5,013 nucleotides of DNA from an uncultured Myxococcales bacterium. GTDB taxonomy: Bacteria; Myxococcota_A; Bradymonadia; UBA7976; UBA1532. The stretch is taken from assembly GCA_937896275.1 (NCBI GenBank), contig CALBMW010000671.1, positions 1-5,013 on the forward strand, read 5' to 3'. The position numbers were made by a program, and so were the translations under genes. A model generated the notes under the pieces. It searched no databases. It saw nothing but the letters and a program-made list of their open reading frames with translations, and was not told the origin of the DNA. This document shows, in pieces, positions 4,862 through 5,013 of the stretch. The first letter of the stretch is position 1; every line of letters starts with the position of its first letter.

Positions 4862-4890
4862 AAACTAGCAGCGTCCACGTGCGTCGTCAA
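4862..4890 (-). promoter_or_regulatory. Sigma70-type promoter upstream of tRNA-Thr
   Basis: On the minus strand -35 TTGACG (4890-4885), a 17-bp spacer and -10 TAGTTT (4867-4862) lie 25 bp before the mature tRNA 5' end. The expected transcription start is near 4855, giving a short leader. The bases after the -10, TTCGCGTCT, are identical to those in the tRNA-Pro promoter. It probably also drives the amidase, rph and rdgB genes, because no other promoter is evident before them. Confidence 0.78.
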
Positions 4891-5013
4891 CGGTTTTGCC
4901 GTCGCCGGGCAGGCACGCGCGCGGGCGCTCGTGCGGACTCGTGTGCGGCGCCCGGGCCGCCCTCGCCGCCGCGCCCCTACGACAGGCGCGGGCGCCGGCA
5001 CGGACCGAAGGCG
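4891..5013. other. GC-rich intergenic edge region, nothing recognised
   Basis: Upstream of the tRNA-Thr promoter I see only GC-rich sequence. There is a short weak inverted repeat (ACGG-CAAAA-CCGT, minus strand), and no gene, tRNA or clear terminator. An ATG-initiated frame from 5001 reads through the tRNA into the amidase, but this part has no family similarity. Confidence 0.4.

Noticed and set aside
4753..5001. Amidase starting at an ATG at 5001.
   Set aside because: The reading frame would pass through the whole tRNA-Thr gene and its promoter. Residues before the signal peptide show no conserved domain.

Overview
This is a GC-rich (roughly two-thirds G+C by eye) bacterial housekeeping segment. 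Everything I can support is encoded on the minus strand, so transcription runs from position 5013 toward position 1. The gene set and order (periplasmic amidase, rph, rdgB, a tRNA cluster, then tig) together with the base composition fit a deltaproteobacterial or myxobacterial-type chromosome (Myxococcota or relatives). That taxonomic guess is inference from composition and gene order, not from a marker gene.

Layout in transcription order. At 5013-4837 there is a gene-free leader with a convincing sigma70-type promoter, followed by tRNA-Thr(CGT). Next comes a three-gene run: an N-acetylmuramoyl-L-alanine amidase (Amidase_3 family, secreted), rph (RNase PH) and rdgB (dITP/XTP pyrophosphatase). 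These genes overlap by 17 bp and 4 bp, so they are almost certainly co-transcribed and translationally coupled. A second promoter of the same design overlaps the rdgB stop codon and drives seven tRNA genes: Pro(TGG), Arg(TCT), His(GTG), Arg(TCG), Lys(CTT), Lys(CTT) and Leu(TAG). After a 168-bp spacer that holds an 18-bp tandem repeat, tig (trigger factor) begins and runs off the left edge of the window.

The theme is translation and its quality control. The window holds eight tRNA genes, a 3' exoribonuclease that matures tRNA ends, a ribosome-bound chaperone, a nucleotide-pool sanitiser and a cell-wall hydrolase. No phage, insertion sequence, CRISPR array, toxin-antitoxin or defence genes are visible, and I do not see a new multi-gene system.

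The unusual features are smaller. Trigger factor carries a histidine-rich C-terminal tail that ends in perfect 24-bp tandem repeats encoding SAHEASKD. Two unrelated 18-bp tandem arrays sit just downstream of tRNA genes, one of them apparently translated as repeated LLTIGR ahead of the amidase signal peptide. The two stable-RNA promoters share an identical nine-base discriminator. The two tRNA-Lys genes are identical, but only one is followed by an encoded CCA.
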